The notes: generated from the sequence alone by a model not told the origin. A stretch of DNA of 21,200 nt from a bacterium UBA3734 (GCA_002372575.1 DFHC01000124.1:1-21200); one strand, 5' to 3'; numbered from the stretch's first letter, positions 6,875 to 15,322 are shown. A program made the numbers and translations.

Positions 6875-7924
6875 ATGGCCACGAAACGAACCACTGGCAC
6901 GAGCTTCGACTCCCTGATGAGCGACCTGCGCGCACGGAAGTTTGCCCCCATCTATCTGCTGATGGGCGAGGAGCCGTATTACATCGACCAAATCGCCGAC
7001 TACATCGCCGACCACGTGCTTGGCGAAACCGAACGCGACTTCAACCAAACCATCGTTTTCGGCTCCGACACCACGGCGGCGCAGGTGGCCGACATGGCGC
7101 GGCGCTTCCCGATGATGGCCGAGCATCAGGTGGTTATCGTCAAAGAGGCGCAGAACCTGAAAAACCTCGAGCCACTCGTGGCCTACGCCGAAAAACAGCC
7201 CACGAACTCGACCATTCTCGTGCTCTGCCACAAAAACGCCTCGCTCGACCGCCGCAAGAAGGTCAACAGCAGCCTGATTGCCATCGTGGAGCGCATTGGC
7301 GTGGTGTTCGAGAGCAAGAAGAAAGACGAGCGCGACCTGCCGACCTTCATCGAGGCCTATCTGAAGAAGAAAGGCGCGGAAATCGACTACAAGGCCTCGC
7401 AGATGATGGCCGACCACATCGGTGCCGACCTGAGCCGGCTCTCGTCGGAGCTCGACAAAGTGCTGATTTCGCTGCCCGAAAACGGCGAAAAAAAGGTTAC
7501 GCCCGAGATTGTGGAGCGCGAAATTGGCGTGAGCAAGGAGTTCAACAGAGTTGAGTTGAGAGCCGCCATCATCAACCGAAACGTGTTCAAGGCTAACCAA
7601 ATTGTGAAATATTTTGACAAAAATCAAAAAGCAGGGTCGGTCTATTCCGTCCTTCCGCTGCTCTTCAACTATTTCCAAAATCTGATGCTGGCCTACTATG
7701 CACCCAACCGCTCAAACGAGAACGCCGTGGCCCAACATTTGGGACTGAAATCGGGGTGGGCAGCTCGCGAATATATGACCGGAATGAGAAATTACAGCGG
7801 AATGAAAACGCTGCAAATTATTTCGAAAATGAGAGAAATCGATGCCAAAAGTAAGGGCATCGAAAACCCAAATACCGACTCAGGCGAACTGATGAAGGAA
7901 CTCATTTTCTTCATTCTTCACTAA
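6875..7924 (+). CDS. holA: DNA polymerase III delta subunit (clamp loader)
   Basis: This 349-residue protein is the delta subunit, which opens the beta sliding clamp as part of the clamp-loader complex. It has the family pattern: an N-terminal domain beginning FAPIYLLMGEEPYYIDQIADYI (about 23-44), the clamp-contacting region QVADMARRFPMMAEHQVVIVKEA (about 70-92), the LVAYAEKQPTNSTILVL segment, a middle domain with MMADHIGADLSRLSSELDKVL, and a C-terminal helical collar domain with NVFKANQIVKYF and VLPLLFNYFQNLMLAYY. The length is normal for the family. A TTG at 6854 gives a longer frame but lies inside the -7 box region, so ATG 6875 is chosen. It is divergent from the sigma operon and followed by AT-rich non-coding DNA. 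Confidence 0.93.
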   Translation: MATKRTTGTSFDSLMSDLRARKFAPIYLLMGEEPYYIDQIADYIADHVLGETERDFNQTIVFGSDTTAAQVADMARRFPMMAEHQVVIVKEAQNLKNLEPLVAYAEKQPTNSTILVLCHKNASLDRRKKVNSSLIAIVERIGVVFESKKKDERDLPTFIEAYLKKKGAEIDYKASQMMADHIGADLSRLSSELDKVLISLPENGEKKVTPEIVEREIGVSKEFNRVELRAAIINRNVFKANQIVKYFDKNQKAGSVYSVLPLLFNYFQNLMLAYYAPNRSNENAVAQHLGLKSGWAAREYMTGMRNYSGMKTLQIISKMREIDAKSKGIENPNTDSGELMKELIFFILH

Positions 7925-8496
7925 AAAAACGATTATTTTTTCTATTTTGAGCCAAAAAAGTGCTTTTTGGAAGTGTAATTTTTGGCCAAGAATCGTTTGA
8001 TAAAAGGCGGTTTCAGCGATTTGACCCCCTCTCAGATTTAAAATTTTTCGCCATTTTGGCCGAGAATCCAGAATTTCTTAAAATAAGGCGATTTTTTGCC
8101 ACTTTTCAACAAACCAATTTAGCATTAAGATTTGTTAGCATTTTACATTCTGAATTTAAAACGCTAAAGATTTGCAGTTTTATACGATATTTAGGTTTTT
8201 GATTTGTAAAATATACATTTCTATATTCGATGATGTTCAAAACATTTAATTTTCAATATTCAAAATTTAGGGTTTTAATTTTCAAATGTATAGATATTCT
8301 ATATTGATTTTTCGTCATAATTGATTAAATATGAGCGACTTATATGTTTTTTATGAAGTAAATGCGAAGTTTTGGACATTCGTCTGGAAACTTTGATTGC
8401 ATATTCCTATAAAAAAGCGGTTTTTAATATGAATAACTAAATTATTCCCAGTTAGTTATGTTTTCTTCATTCAATTTTATTCTATCCCCTATTTTT

Positions 8497-8516
8497 ACCT
8501 GAAAATTCAGGTTTTT
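8497..8516 (+). terminator. Terminator-like hairpin in the AT-rich region
   Basis: ACCTGA at 8497-8502 pairs with TCAGGT at 8507-8512 and is followed by four more T residues. The stem is only 6 bases and no upstream transcript is known here, so it could also be a regulatory palindrome for the following regulator gene. Confidence 0.3.
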
Positions 8517-8608
8517 AATTCCAAACTGCTTTCTCGATTTTTATATTTTTGTTTTGTGAATTTTCGGAAATCAATATCGAAATTTAAAAATTAAAAATTT
8601 TCGTCACA

Positions 8609-8643
8609 TTTGTTGTGTATTCCAATTTTTTGTTTTACCTTTG
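8609..8643 (+). promoter_or_regulatory. Bacteroidetes promoter for the XRE regulator gene
   Basis: TACCTTTG at 8636-8643 matches TAnnTTTG and TTTGTTG at 8609-8615 supplies a -33 element at 20 (TTG) or 23 (TTTG) bases. The leader to ATG 8700 would be about 50 bases. Confidence 0.65.
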
Positions 8644-8699
8644 TAAAATCAACGGAAAATCGCCCATTTGGGGCAAAAATTGCACTAAATAGAAAAAAT

Positions 8700-9158
8700 A
8701 TGAAGGATCGAATCAGAAAAATTATGGAGAGTCAGCACATGACGCAGCAAACTTTTGCACAATTTGTGGAGATGTCGCCGGCATCGCTCAGCAGCATTTT
8801 CAATGGCAGAACCAAACCTACCCTCAACATCGTCGAGGCGATTAAGCAAAAAATTCCTGCCATCTCCACCGACTGGTTGATGTTCGGTCGCGGACAGATG
8901 TACACCGACGAGGTTCCGAAAAACGAAAATCCAGCAGCAACAGATTCCGGGCAACAAAATGTTGAGCCGCGACTCGATTTTGCCCCCTCTTCCACTACCC
9001 TACCTGTGTCGGAAGACAGTCGGCCAACTCCCCATTTCAGCACGACAAAAATGGAGCAAGCAGTTTTGAAAAATATTGACAAAAAGCAACGACAGATTAC
9101 GGAAATCAGAATTTTCTTCGACGACCAGACCTGGGAGACCTTCGTTCCGAAGAAATAA
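8700..9158 (+). CDS. XRE-family helix-turn-helix transcriptional regulator
   Basis: This 152-residue protein should be a DNA-binding regulator. Residues of about 1-65 form an HTH_3/XRE domain: MKDRIRKIMESQHMTQQTFA (helices 1-2), then the recognition-helix region MSPASLSSIFNGRTKPTLN, ending with the pattern STDWLMFGRGQMY typical of Cro/CI-like regulators of Bacteroidales. Residues of about 72-118 are a low-complexity Pro/Ser/Glu linker, and the C-terminus (QITEIRIFFDDQTWETFVPKK) is a short conserved-looking strand-rich tail. A TTG at 8610 would extend the frame across the promoter, so ATG 8700 is chosen. No prophage genes are nearby. It stands alone between an AT-rich region and pyrK, and its target is unknown. 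Confidence 0.88.
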   Translation: MKDRIRKIMESQHMTQQTFAQFVEMSPASLSSIFNGRTKPTLNIVEAIKQKIPAISTDWLMFGRGQMYTDEVPKNENPAATDSGQQNVEPRLDFAPSSTTLPVSEDSRPTPHFSTTKMEQAVLKNIDKKQRQITEIRIFFDDQTWETFVPKK

Positions 9159-9195
9159 ATTCGTTTGTTTGTTTCTCATTTACGCACTTTTTTCG

Positions 9196-9203
9196 TAATT
9201 TTG
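9196..9203 (+). promoter_or_regulatory. Bacteroidetes -7 box for the pyrK-pyrD-aguB unit
   Basis: TAATTTTG matches TAnnTTTG, 41 bases before ATG 9245. Two TTTG copies at 9164-9171 are 24 or more bases upstream, longer than the usual spacing. Confidence 0.55.
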
Positions 9204-9244
9204 CCCTTGTATTCGCTTTGAGGCGAGATTTTGCATTGAAAATC

Positions 9245-10015
9245 ATGAAAAAATACTGTATCGACCTGACGGTTTGCGCCGTTGAACGCGTGAACGAGCG
9301 CCACGTGTTGCTCAGGCTGACGGCGGAAGAAACGCTGCCGCCGATGCTGCCCGGACAGTTTGCGGAAGTGCGCGTGGACGGGAGTTCCACGACGTTTTTG
9401 CGCCGCCCCATTTCCATTCATTTCGTCGATGAGGAGAGCAACGAGCTGTGGCTCCTGGTGGCGATGGTGGGCGACGGCACGCGACGATTGGCGGAACTGA
9501 AAGTGGGTGAGAAACTGAACTGCGTGCTGCCGCTGGGACGCGGATTTTCGCTGCCAAGCAGCGCGAAACAGCGATTTTTGCTCGTGGGCGGCGGCGTGGG
9601 CGTGGCTCCGCTGCTGTTGCTGGCCAAGGAAATCTGCCGGATGGGCGGCGAAGCGACGTTTCTGCTCGGCGCGCGCACGGAGTCGGACTTGCTTGAACTG
9701 GAACTATATAATAGGTACGGGCGCGTGTGCGTAACAACGGAAGACGGCACGGCTGGCGTGCGCGGCATGGTGACCGACCACCCCGTTTTGAGCGAGCCTT
9801 TCGACAGGATGAGCGTGTGCGGTCCGCTGCCGATGATGAAAGCGGTGGCGGCAGTGGCACGACAGAAGGGAACGCCCTGCGAGGTGTCGCTGGAAAACAT
9901 GATGGCCTGCGGCGTGGGCGCGTGTCTGTGTTGCGTGGAAAAGACGACGAAAGGCAACATCTGTGTGTGTACGGATGGACCAGTGTTTAATACGGAAAAT
10001 ATATGGCTGACTTAA
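9245..10015 (+). CDS. pyrK: Dihydroorotate dehydrogenase B, electron transfer subunit
   Basis: This 256-residue protein carries electrons from the PyrD FMN to NAD+ in class 1B dihydroorotate dehydrogenase, a cytoplasmic step of UMP synthesis. The N-terminal FAD-binding barrel has the motif RRPISI (about residues 59-64), the NAD-binding half has [18 protein letters not shown] (about 112-129), and the C-terminus carries the [2Fe-2S] motif with Cys222, Cys227, Cys230 and Cys242 in [14 protein letters not shown]...CTDGPVF. Two extra cysteines (229 and 240) sit beside ligand positions. A TTG at 9218 would extend the frame, but ATG 9245 gives the usual family N-terminus. It overlaps pyrD by 13 bases, consistent with a coupled two-subunit enzyme. 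Confidence 0.95.
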   Translation: MKKYCIDLTVCAVERVNERHVLLRLTAEETLPPMLPGQFAEVRVDGSSTTFLRRPISIHFVDEESNELWLLVAMVGDGTRRLAELKVGEKLNCVLPLGRGFSLPSSAKQRFLLVGGGVGVAPLLLLAKEICRMGGEATFLLGARTESDLLELELYNRYGRVCVTTEDGTAGVRGMVTDHPVLSEPFDRMSVCGPLPMMKAVAAVARQKGTPCEVSLENMMACGVGACLCCVEKTTKGNICVCTDGPVFNTENIWLT

Positions 10016-10914
10016 CGACAAAAATAGGTGGATTGACACTGAAAAACCCCGTGATGACTGCCTCGGGAACCTTCGGCTATGGGCTTGAATTTCAAGACTT
10101 TGTGCCTTTGGAAGAGCTCGGCGGCATCATCGTGAAGGGCACAACGCTGCACCCGCGCGAGGGCAACGACTATCCGCGCATGGCCGAAACTGCGAGCGGA
10201 ATGCTCAACTGCGTGGGACTGCAGAACAAGGGCGTCGATTACTTCTGCGAGCAGATTTATCCGCAGTTGAAGGATATCGACACGAATTTCATCGTGAACG
10301 TAAGTGGTTCGGCGACAGAGGATTACGCCGAATGCGCCGCCCGCATCGATGCACTTGAAAAAATTCCTGCCATCGAGCTGAACATCTCGTGTCCGAACGT
10401 GAAACAGGGCGGCATGGCCTTCGGAACCTCGTGCGAGGGCGCAGCAAGCGTGGTCAGAGCCGTGCGCCAGCGCTATCGCAAGACGCTCATCGTGAAACTC
10501 TCGCCCAACGTCACGAACATTGCCGACATCGCCCGCGCCTGCGAAGCCGAGGGTGCCGACAGCGTCTCGCTCATCAACACGCTGATGGGCATGGCGGTGG
10601 ACATTGAACGGCGGAAGCCCGTGCTCTCGATTGCCACGGGCGGATTGTCGGGTCCGGCGGTGAAACCCGTGGCGCTGCGCATGGTGTGGCAGGTGGCACA
10701 GGCCGTGAAAATTCCCGTCGTGGGACTTGGCGGCATCATGACTGCCGAGGATGCGATTGAATTCCTGATGGTGGGCGCGTCGGCCATCGAAATCGGCACA
10801 GCCAACTTCATCGACCCCACCGTCACCATCAAGGTGCGCGACGGCATCAGCGACTGGCTCGACAAGCATGGTTGTCGGTCGGTCGGGGAAATCGTGGGAA
10901 GCCTCACCCCCTAA
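10003..10914 (+). CDS. pyrD: Dihydroorotate dehydrogenase, class 1B catalytic subunit
   Basis: This 303-residue FMN enzyme oxidises dihydroorotate to orotate in pyrimidine synthesis. It has [15 protein letters not shown] near the N-terminus, the active-site segment [11 protein letters not shown] with catalytic-base Cys130 (Cys marks class 1; the PyrK partner marks class 1B), the FMN phosphate-binding pattern [29 protein letters not shown] in two parts, and the usual length. It starts inside the end of pyrK. Its last three codons and stop (LTP, TAA at 10912-10914) fall inside a GC-rich palindromic repeat that also occurs inside aguB, so the natural C-terminus may have been altered slightly by repeat insertion. 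It is probably co-transcribed with aguB. Confidence 0.95.
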   Translation: MADLTTKIGGLTLKNPVMTASGTFGYGLEFQDFVPLEELGGIIVKGTTLHPREGNDYPRMAETASGMLNCVGLQNKGVDYFCEQIYPQLKDIDTNFIVNVSGSATEDYAECAARIDALEKIPAIELNISCPNVKQGGMAFGTSCEGAASVVRAVRQRYRKTLIVKLSPNVTNIADIARACEAEGADSVSLINTLMGMAVDIERRKPVLSIATGGLSGPAVKPVALRMVWQVAQAVKIPVVGLGGIMTAEDAIEFLMVGASAIEIGTANFIDPTVTIKVRDGISDWLDKHGCRSVGEIVGSLTP

Positions 10915-10972
10915 CCCCCTCTCCAAAGGGAGAAGGGGAACATTCTTCATTACTCATTCCTCACTACTCATT
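10901..10972. repeat. GC-rich palindromic repeat plus ATTCTTCA-like repeat at the pyrD-aguB junction
   Basis: CACCCCCTAACCCCC at 10905-10919 is shared (one C fewer) with the insert in aguB at 11632. It continues into an imperfect palindrome: C-rich arm 10915-10924, AAA, G-rich arm 10928-10938. From 10941 to 10972 follows a degenerate direct repeat of TTCATTACTCATT type. Together they supply the pyrD stop and fill the gap to the aguB start completely. Confidence 0.75.
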
Positions 10973-11908
10973 ATGAAAATCGGAATCATCCAACAGCACA
11001 ACAGTGCTGACAGAAACGAGAATATGACGCGCCTTGCGGCGAAAATCCGCCAGCTGGCAGCCGACGGCGCAGAACTCATCGTATTGCAGGAGCTGCACAA
11101 CGGACTATACTTCTGCCAGACGGAAAATGTGGACATTTTCGACCAGGCAGAGCCGATTCCCGGGCCTTCGACCGACTTTTTCGGCGCGCTGGCCAAGGAA
11201 CTCGCCGTGGTCATCGTCACCTCGCTTTTCGAGCGTCGCGCCGCCGGCCTCTACCACAACACCGCCGTGGTACTCGAAAAAGACGGCTCCATCGCTGGGA
11301 AATACCGCAAAATGCACATTCCCGACGACCCCGCCTACTACGAAAAATTCTATTTCACCCCGGGCGACCTCGGCTTCCACCCCATCCAGACCAGCGTGGG
11401 GCGGCTGGGCGTGCTCGTTTGCTGGGACCAGTGGTATCCCGAGGCCGCACGACTGATGGCCTTGCAGGGCGCGGAACTGCTCATCTACCCCACTGCCATC
11501 GGCTACGACAGCCACGACACGCCCGACGAGCAAGAGCGGCAGCGCGAAGCATGGACAACCGTGCAGCGCGGCCACGCCGTGGCCAACGGACTGCCCGTTG
11601 TGGCTGTGAATCGCGTGGGTTGGGAGAGCCCCACCCCTAACCCCTCCCCCGCAGGGAGGGGAACCATGGATACAGGTGCCTCCCCCAGTGGGGGGAGGTT
11701 GGAGGGGGCTGGCATCCAATTCTGGGGCAGTTCGTTCGTGGTGGGACCGCAGGGCGAATTTCTCTATCGCGCGCCCAACGACGAAGAGGTGGCGCAGGTG
11801 GTCGAGGTGGATCTCCGGCGCAGCGAACAAGTGCGACGATGGTGGCCCTTCCTGCGCGACCGTCGCATCGAGGCCTACGACGACTTGCTCAAACGATTTG
11901 CTGACTGA
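10973..11908 (+). CDS. aguB: N-carbamoylputrescine amidase with in-frame repeat insert
   Basis: This 311-residue nitrilase-superfamily enzyme should hydrolyse N-carbamoylputrescine to putrescine, CO2 and ammonia in the cytoplasm (agmatine route). The catalytic triad is visible: Glu40 in LQELHN, Lys113 in KYRKMHIPDDP and Cys150 in LVCWDQWYPEAARLMAL. The motif FWGSSFVVGPQGE and the end RRWWPFLRDRRIEAYDDL fit the AguB branch. Residues 219-246 are encoded by a GC-rich double palindrome (11627-11710) and have no expected counterpart in the family, where the segment before the Ile-Gln-Phe-Trp-Gly motif is shorter. The frame is kept, so the enzyme may still work. The ATG at 10973 directly follows a repeat and gives the family N-terminus. 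No agmatine deiminase gene is in the window. Confidence 0.9.
   Translation: MKIGIIQQHNSADRNENMTRLAAKIRQLAADGAELIVLQELHNGLYFCQTENVDIFDQAEPIPGPSTDFFGALAKELAVVIVTSLFERRAAGLYHNTAVVLEKDGSIAGKYRKMHIPDDPAYYEKFYFTPGDLGFHPIQTSVGRLGVLVCWDQWYPEAARLMALQGAELLIYPTAIGYDSHDTPDEQERQREAWTTVQRGHAVANGLPVVAVNRVGWESPTPNPSPAGRGTMDTGASPSGGRLEGAGIQFWGSSFVVGPQGEFLYRAPNDEEVAQVVEVDLRRSEQVRRWWPFLRDRRIEAYDDLLKRFAD
11627..11710. repeat. In-frame GC-rich double palindrome inside aguB
   Basis: Two perfect 8-base stems are seen: CCCCTCCC (11641-11648) with GGGAGGGG (11654-11661), and CCTCCCCC (11679-11686) with GGGGGAGG (11691-11698). CACCCCTAACCCCTCC at 11632-11647 matches the repeat at the end of pyrD. The apparent insert is 84 bases (28 codons), a multiple of three, and is read in the frame that avoids its TAA. 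Confidence 0.8.
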
Positions 11909-11923
11909 GCAAGTCGTTTTTTT
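11881..11923 (+). terminator. Rho-independent terminator overlapping the end of aguB
   Basis: CGACTTGCTC at 11881-11890 pairs perfectly with GAGCAAGTCG at 11907-11916, followed by seven T residues (11917-11923). The 5' arm is coding and the stop TGA (11906-11908) reaches into the 3' arm. It closes the pyrK-pyrD-aguB unit. Confidence 0.85.
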
Positions 11924-11948
11924 AGAAATAAATCAGTAAAATATTGTC

Positions 11949-11973
11949 TTTTTAAGGAAATAAACCTTAAAAA
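11949..11973. repeat. Inverted repeat just upstream of the susC-like promoter
   Basis: TTTTTAAGG at 11949-11957 and CCTTAAAAA at 11965-11973 are perfect inverted copies around AAATAAA, ending a few bases before the putative -33 element. It may be an operator for the susCD-like pair; no T-run follows on the plus strand. Confidence 0.5.
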
Positions 11974-11975
11974 AG

Positions 11976-12006
11976 TTGGTGGTTTAATATGTTTGTCGTA
12001 ACTTTG
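11976..12006 (+). promoter_or_regulatory. Bacteroidetes promoter for the susCD-like operon
   Basis: TAACTTTG at 11999-12006 matches TAnnTTTG, with TTGG at 11976-11979 as a near -33 element 19 bases upstream. It would give a leader of about 80 bases to ATG 12093. Confidence 0.65.
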
Positions 12007-12092
12007 GCAAAAATTGGAAAAGATTGTGTGCAAAATATGTGAAAAAACCTCTTTTTTATTAACCATTTTATTAACAAACTAAATTTACAGAC

Positions 12093-15000
12093 ATGTTCAA
12101 AAATCAATTGAAACCACTCTCTCTCACGAAGATGAGAGTTTGCCTGACTGGATTTCTGATGCTCTTTGTCGCGTTTGCCTACGCGCAAGACATCACAGTC
12201 AGTGGTTCTGTGAAAGATGCTGCCGGCGACCCCGCTATCGGAGCTACCATCCGCGTGCAGGGTTCAGCCAATGCAGGCACAGTAACAGACGTGAATGGTA
12301 ACTTTACCATTACTTGTTCGCCGAGGGCAACCTTGGACGTAGTTTACATCGGCTATGCGACGCAGTCGGTGCCCGTGAACGGACGCACTAACATCGACGT
12401 GGTGCTGAGCCAGTCGTCCACCGACCTCGGCGAAGTCGTGGTTGTGGGTTACGGCACGCAGAAGAAAGTGAACGTGACCGGTGCCGTGAGCATGATTGGC
12501 GGCGAGGCCTTGGAGGACCGCCCCGTGACCAACGTCACGCAGGCTCTGCAAGGCCAGGTTCCGGGTCTGAACTTCAGCACGAACACCAACGGCGGTATGC
12601 TCAACAACCCGATGCGCATCACCATCCGCGGAACAGGTACCATCGGTAACGGTTCCACCGACAACCCGCTCATCCTGATCGACGGAATCGAAGGCGACAT
12701 CAACGCCCTCAACCCCAACGACATCGAGAGCGTGTCGGTGCTGAAAGACGCTGCCTCGGCCTCTATCTACGGTACGCGTGCTGCCTTCGGTGTGATTCTG
12801 ATCACGACCAAGAGCGGCAAGGGCGGCAAGGTCAGGGTGAACTACTCGGGCGACGTGCGCTTCAGCACGGCCACGCAGCTGCCGAAGATGGTCAGCTCGC
12901 TCCAGTTTGCCGAGTATTTCAACGCCGCAGGCCAGAACTCCGGCGGTGGCAACACCTTCAACGATGAAACCATCGAACGCATGAAAACCTACATGAACGG
13001 AGGCTTCACCGATCCTTCCCAGCCCGAGTACTACGGAACCGTTGCCAGCAGCAACGGCGACTGGAGAGACTACGGCGGTGCTTTTGCCAACACCAACTGG
13101 TTCGACGAGTTCTACAAGAAGAACGTTCCCTCCACGCAGCACAACCTGAGCCTGAGCGGCGGAAACGACAAAATCAGCTGGCTCATCAGCGGTGGCTACC
13201 TGAAAAACAACGGTTTGATTCGCCACGGACACGACGAACTCGACCGCTACAACATGAACGCCAAGATCAACGCCCAGCTCGCCAAGTGGGTCCGCGTGGA
13301 ATATGCCACGAAGTGGAGCCGCCAGAACTACGAGCGTCCGCAGTATCTGAGCCCGCTGTTCTTCCACAACATCGCCCGCCGCTGGCCGACCTGTCCGGTT
13401 ATCGACCCCAACGGCCACTGGTTCAGAGGCATGGAAATCGAAGAGCTGGAAAATGGTGGTGTTTACAAAAACAGAAGCGACGTTCTCACCCAGCAGCTCA
13501 ACTTCACCTTCACGCCGCTGGAAGGCTGGAACATCCACGTCGATGGAGCCCTGAAGACCCAATTCGACAAGGGAACCACGAGCGTCATCCCCATCTACTG
13601 GTGGAACGTGAACAACGTGCCCTCCATCCGCAACAGTGACTACGGCACGGTGACCAACTACACCGACTATCGCTTCGAGCAGGACTACTACGCCATCAAC
13701 ATCTACACCGACTACACACGTAGCTTCGGCAAGCACAACGGAAAGGTGCTGCTCGGTATGAACTACGAGAAATACAAGCGGAACGACATGCAGGGCTACG
13801 GTGAGAACCTCACCACGTCGGCCTTCCCCTACCTGAGCCAGACGCAGGAAAACCACCGCGCTACGGATGCCTACTGGCACCGCGCCACGGCCGGTTACTT
13901 CGGTCGTCTGAACTACGACTACGACGGCATCTACCTGCTGGAATTCAACCTGCGCTACGACGGTTCGTCGCGCTTCCTCGCCGACAAGCGTTGGGCTTGG
14001 TTCCCCTCGGTGTCTGCCGGTTGGAACATCGCCCGCGAAGGCTTCTTCCAGAAGCTCACCGACCAGATCAGCACCCTGAAACTGCGTGCATCGTGGGGTC
14101 AGCTGGGTAACACCAGTGCCAACTACAGCAGCTTCGCCGACTGGTATCCGTTCTATCAGCAGCAGAGCATCGGCGCCGCCAACAGCTCGTGGATCATCAA
14201 CGGACAGCGCCAGAACACGGCAACGCTCCCCGGCATCGTCAACTCCTCGATGACATGGGAAACGGTGGAGACGTGGGACATCGGTCTTGACTTCGCCGCC
14301 TTCAACAACCGCCTGACCGGTAGCTTCGACTACTACGTGCGCACCACGAAAGACATGATTGGCCCGGCTCCGATTCTGGGCTCTGTGCTCGGTGCAAACG
14401 CTCCCCGCACCAACAACTGCGATATGCGTTCGAAGGGTTGGGAATTCGAGATTGCATGGCGCGACCACATCGGCGACTTCAGCTATGGCGCTGGATTCAG
14501 CATTGCCGACGCTACGGCCAAGATTCTGAGCTATCCGTTCGACGGCGAGTTCAGCAATCAGAGCATCACCGGCTACTACGACGGCAAGAAACTCGGCGAA
14601 ATCTGGGGCTTCACCACACACGGCATCGCCCAGAGCGACGAGGAAATGAACGCATGGATTGCCAACAACAAGCCCAACTGGGGCGGTAACTGGGGAGCCG
14701 GCGACATCATGTACACCGACCTCAACGGCGACAATGCCGTGACCCCGGGAGCCTCCACGCTGGCCGACCACGGCGACCTCACCGTCATTGGTAACTCTAC
14801 GCCGCGCTACAACTTTGGCATCAACCTGAACGCTGCCTGGAAGGGCATCGACTTCTCCGTCTTCTTCCAAGGCGTGATGAAGGGCGACTGGTGGCCCGGA
14901 CAAGGTCAGGCTTACTTCTGGGGTGCTCAGGGCAACAAGTGGCAGAGCGCCTGCTTCGAGGAACACCTCGACTACTGGTCGCCTGAAAACACGGGTGCCT

Positions 15001-15302
15001 ACTATCCGAAACCCTATCTGACCGGCGGTATCCAGAAGAACCAGCGCGAGCAGGACAAGTATCTGCAAAGCAAGGCCTACATGCGCTGCAAGAACATCCA
15101 GCTCGGCTACACGCTGCCGCAGAGCATCACCATGAAGGCAGGCATCAGCCGCGCCCGCATCTACTTCTCTTGCGACAACCTCTTCACCCTGACCAGCCTG
15201 TCGCGCATCTTCGATCCCGAGGCTCTCGACGGTGGATGGGGTATTGGTAAGCTCTACCCGCTGCAGCGCACGTTTGCATTCGGTTTAAATGTCAGTTTCT
15301 AA
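12093..15302 (+). CDS. SusC/RagA-family TonB-linked outer membrane transporter
   Basis: This 1069-residue protein should form a 22-strand outer membrane barrel that imports a glycan or peptide ligand with energy from TonB-ExbBD, working with the SusD-like lipoprotein encoded next. A signal peptide covers about residues 1-31 (cleavage AYA-Q). A carboxypeptidase-regulatory-like domain covers about 34-107 (ITVSGSVKDAAGDPAIGATI to NIDVVLS). A TonB-box-like GEVVVVGYGTQKK is at about 112-125, the plug at about 126-240 with the SusC signature PLILIDGIEGDINALNPNDI and SVLKDAASASIYGTRAAFGV, then the barrel ending in a terminal Phe (FGLNVSF). The signature usually reads RAANGVI, and here is RAAFGVI. 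Length is normal. It lies 20 bases before the susD-like gene. The substrate cannot be told. Confidence 0.97.
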   Translation: MFKNQLKPLSLTKMRVCLTGFLMLFVAFAYAQDITVSGSVKDAAGDPAIGATIRVQGSANAGTVTDVNGNFTITCSPRATLDVVYIGYATQSVPVNGRTNIDVVLSQSSTDLGEVVVVGYGTQKKVNVTGAVSMIGGEALEDRPVTNVTQALQGQVPGLNFSTNTNGGMLNNPMRITIRGTGTIGNGSTDNPLILIDGIEGDINALNPNDIESVSVLKDAASASIYGTRAAFGVILITTKSGKGGKVRVNYSGDVRFSTATQLPKMVSSLQFAEYFNAAGQNSGGGNTFNDETIERMKTYMNGGFTDPSQPEYYGTVASSNGDWRDYGGAFANTNWFDEFYKKNVPSTQHNLSLSGGNDKISWLISGGYLKNNGLIRHGHDELDRYNMNAKINAQLAKWVRVEYATKWSRQNYERPQYLSPLFFHNIARRWPTCPVIDPNGHWFRGMEIEELENGGVYKNRSDVLTQQLNFTFTPLEGWNIHVDGALKTQFDKGTTSVIPIYWWNVNNVPSIRNSDYGTVTNYTDYRFEQDYYAINIYTDYTRSFGKHNGKVLLGMNYEKYKRNDMQGYGENLTTSAFPYLSQTQENHRATDAYWHRATAGYFGRLNYDYDGIYLLEFNLRYDGSSRFLADKRWAWFPSVSAGWNIAREGFFQKLTDQISTLKLRASWGQLGNTSANYSSFADWYPFYQQQSIGAANSSWIINGQRQNTATLPGIVNSSMTWETVETWDIGLDFAAFNNRLTGSFDYYVRTTKDMIGPAPILGSVLGANAPRTNNCDMRSKGWEFEIAWRDHIGDFSYGAGFSIADATAKILSYPFDGEFSNQSITGYYDGKKLGEIWGFTTHGIAQSDEEMNAWIANNKPNWGGNWGAGDIMYTDLNGDNAVTPGASTLADHGDLTVIGNSTPRYNFGINLNAAWKGIDFSVFFQGVMKGDWWPGQGQAYFWGAQGNKWQSACFEEHLDYWSPENTGAYYPKPYLTGGIQKNQREQDKYLQSKAYMRCKNIQLGYTLPQSITMKAGISRARIYFSCDNLFTLTSLSRIFDPEALDGGWGIGKLYPLQRTFAFGLNVSF

Positions 15303-15322
15303 TTTTTAATCTATAAAACGAT

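Larger units (their letters stand above)
7925..8699. other. AT-rich apparently non-coding region
   Basis: About 775 bases between holA and the XRE regulator are strongly AT-rich compared with both neighbours and hold no convincing reading frame. Visible structure: CCAAAAA/TTTTTGG inverted repeat at 7952-7970; a 15-base near-identical direct repeat (TTTTGGCC, A or G, AGAATC) at 7980-7994 and 8054-8068; TTAGCATT twice at 8119-8126 and 8135-8142; and a hairpin with T-run at 8497-8516. The last part carries the promoter of the XRE gene. It may be a decayed gene or an acquired regulatory segment. Confidence 0.7.

Noticed and set aside
7960..8202. Possible 80-residue gene in the AT-rich region
   Set aside because: It starts at GTG, has no promoter or recognisable domain, and includes a direct repeat; more likely chance in AT-rich DNA.
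8610..8699. TTG-initiated N-terminal extension of the XRE regulator
   Set aside because: It runs across the -7 promoter box; the HTH domain begins at the ATG at 8700.
10868..10972. Upstream in-frame extension of aguB
   Set aside because: It overlaps the end of pyrD and translates repeat sequence; the ATG at 10973 gives the normal nitrilase-family N-terminus.
12264..15068. Long minus-strand open frame (934 codons) opposite the susC-like gene
   Set aside because: It is an antisense shadow of a GC-rich gene; the Val/His-rich translation has no family features.
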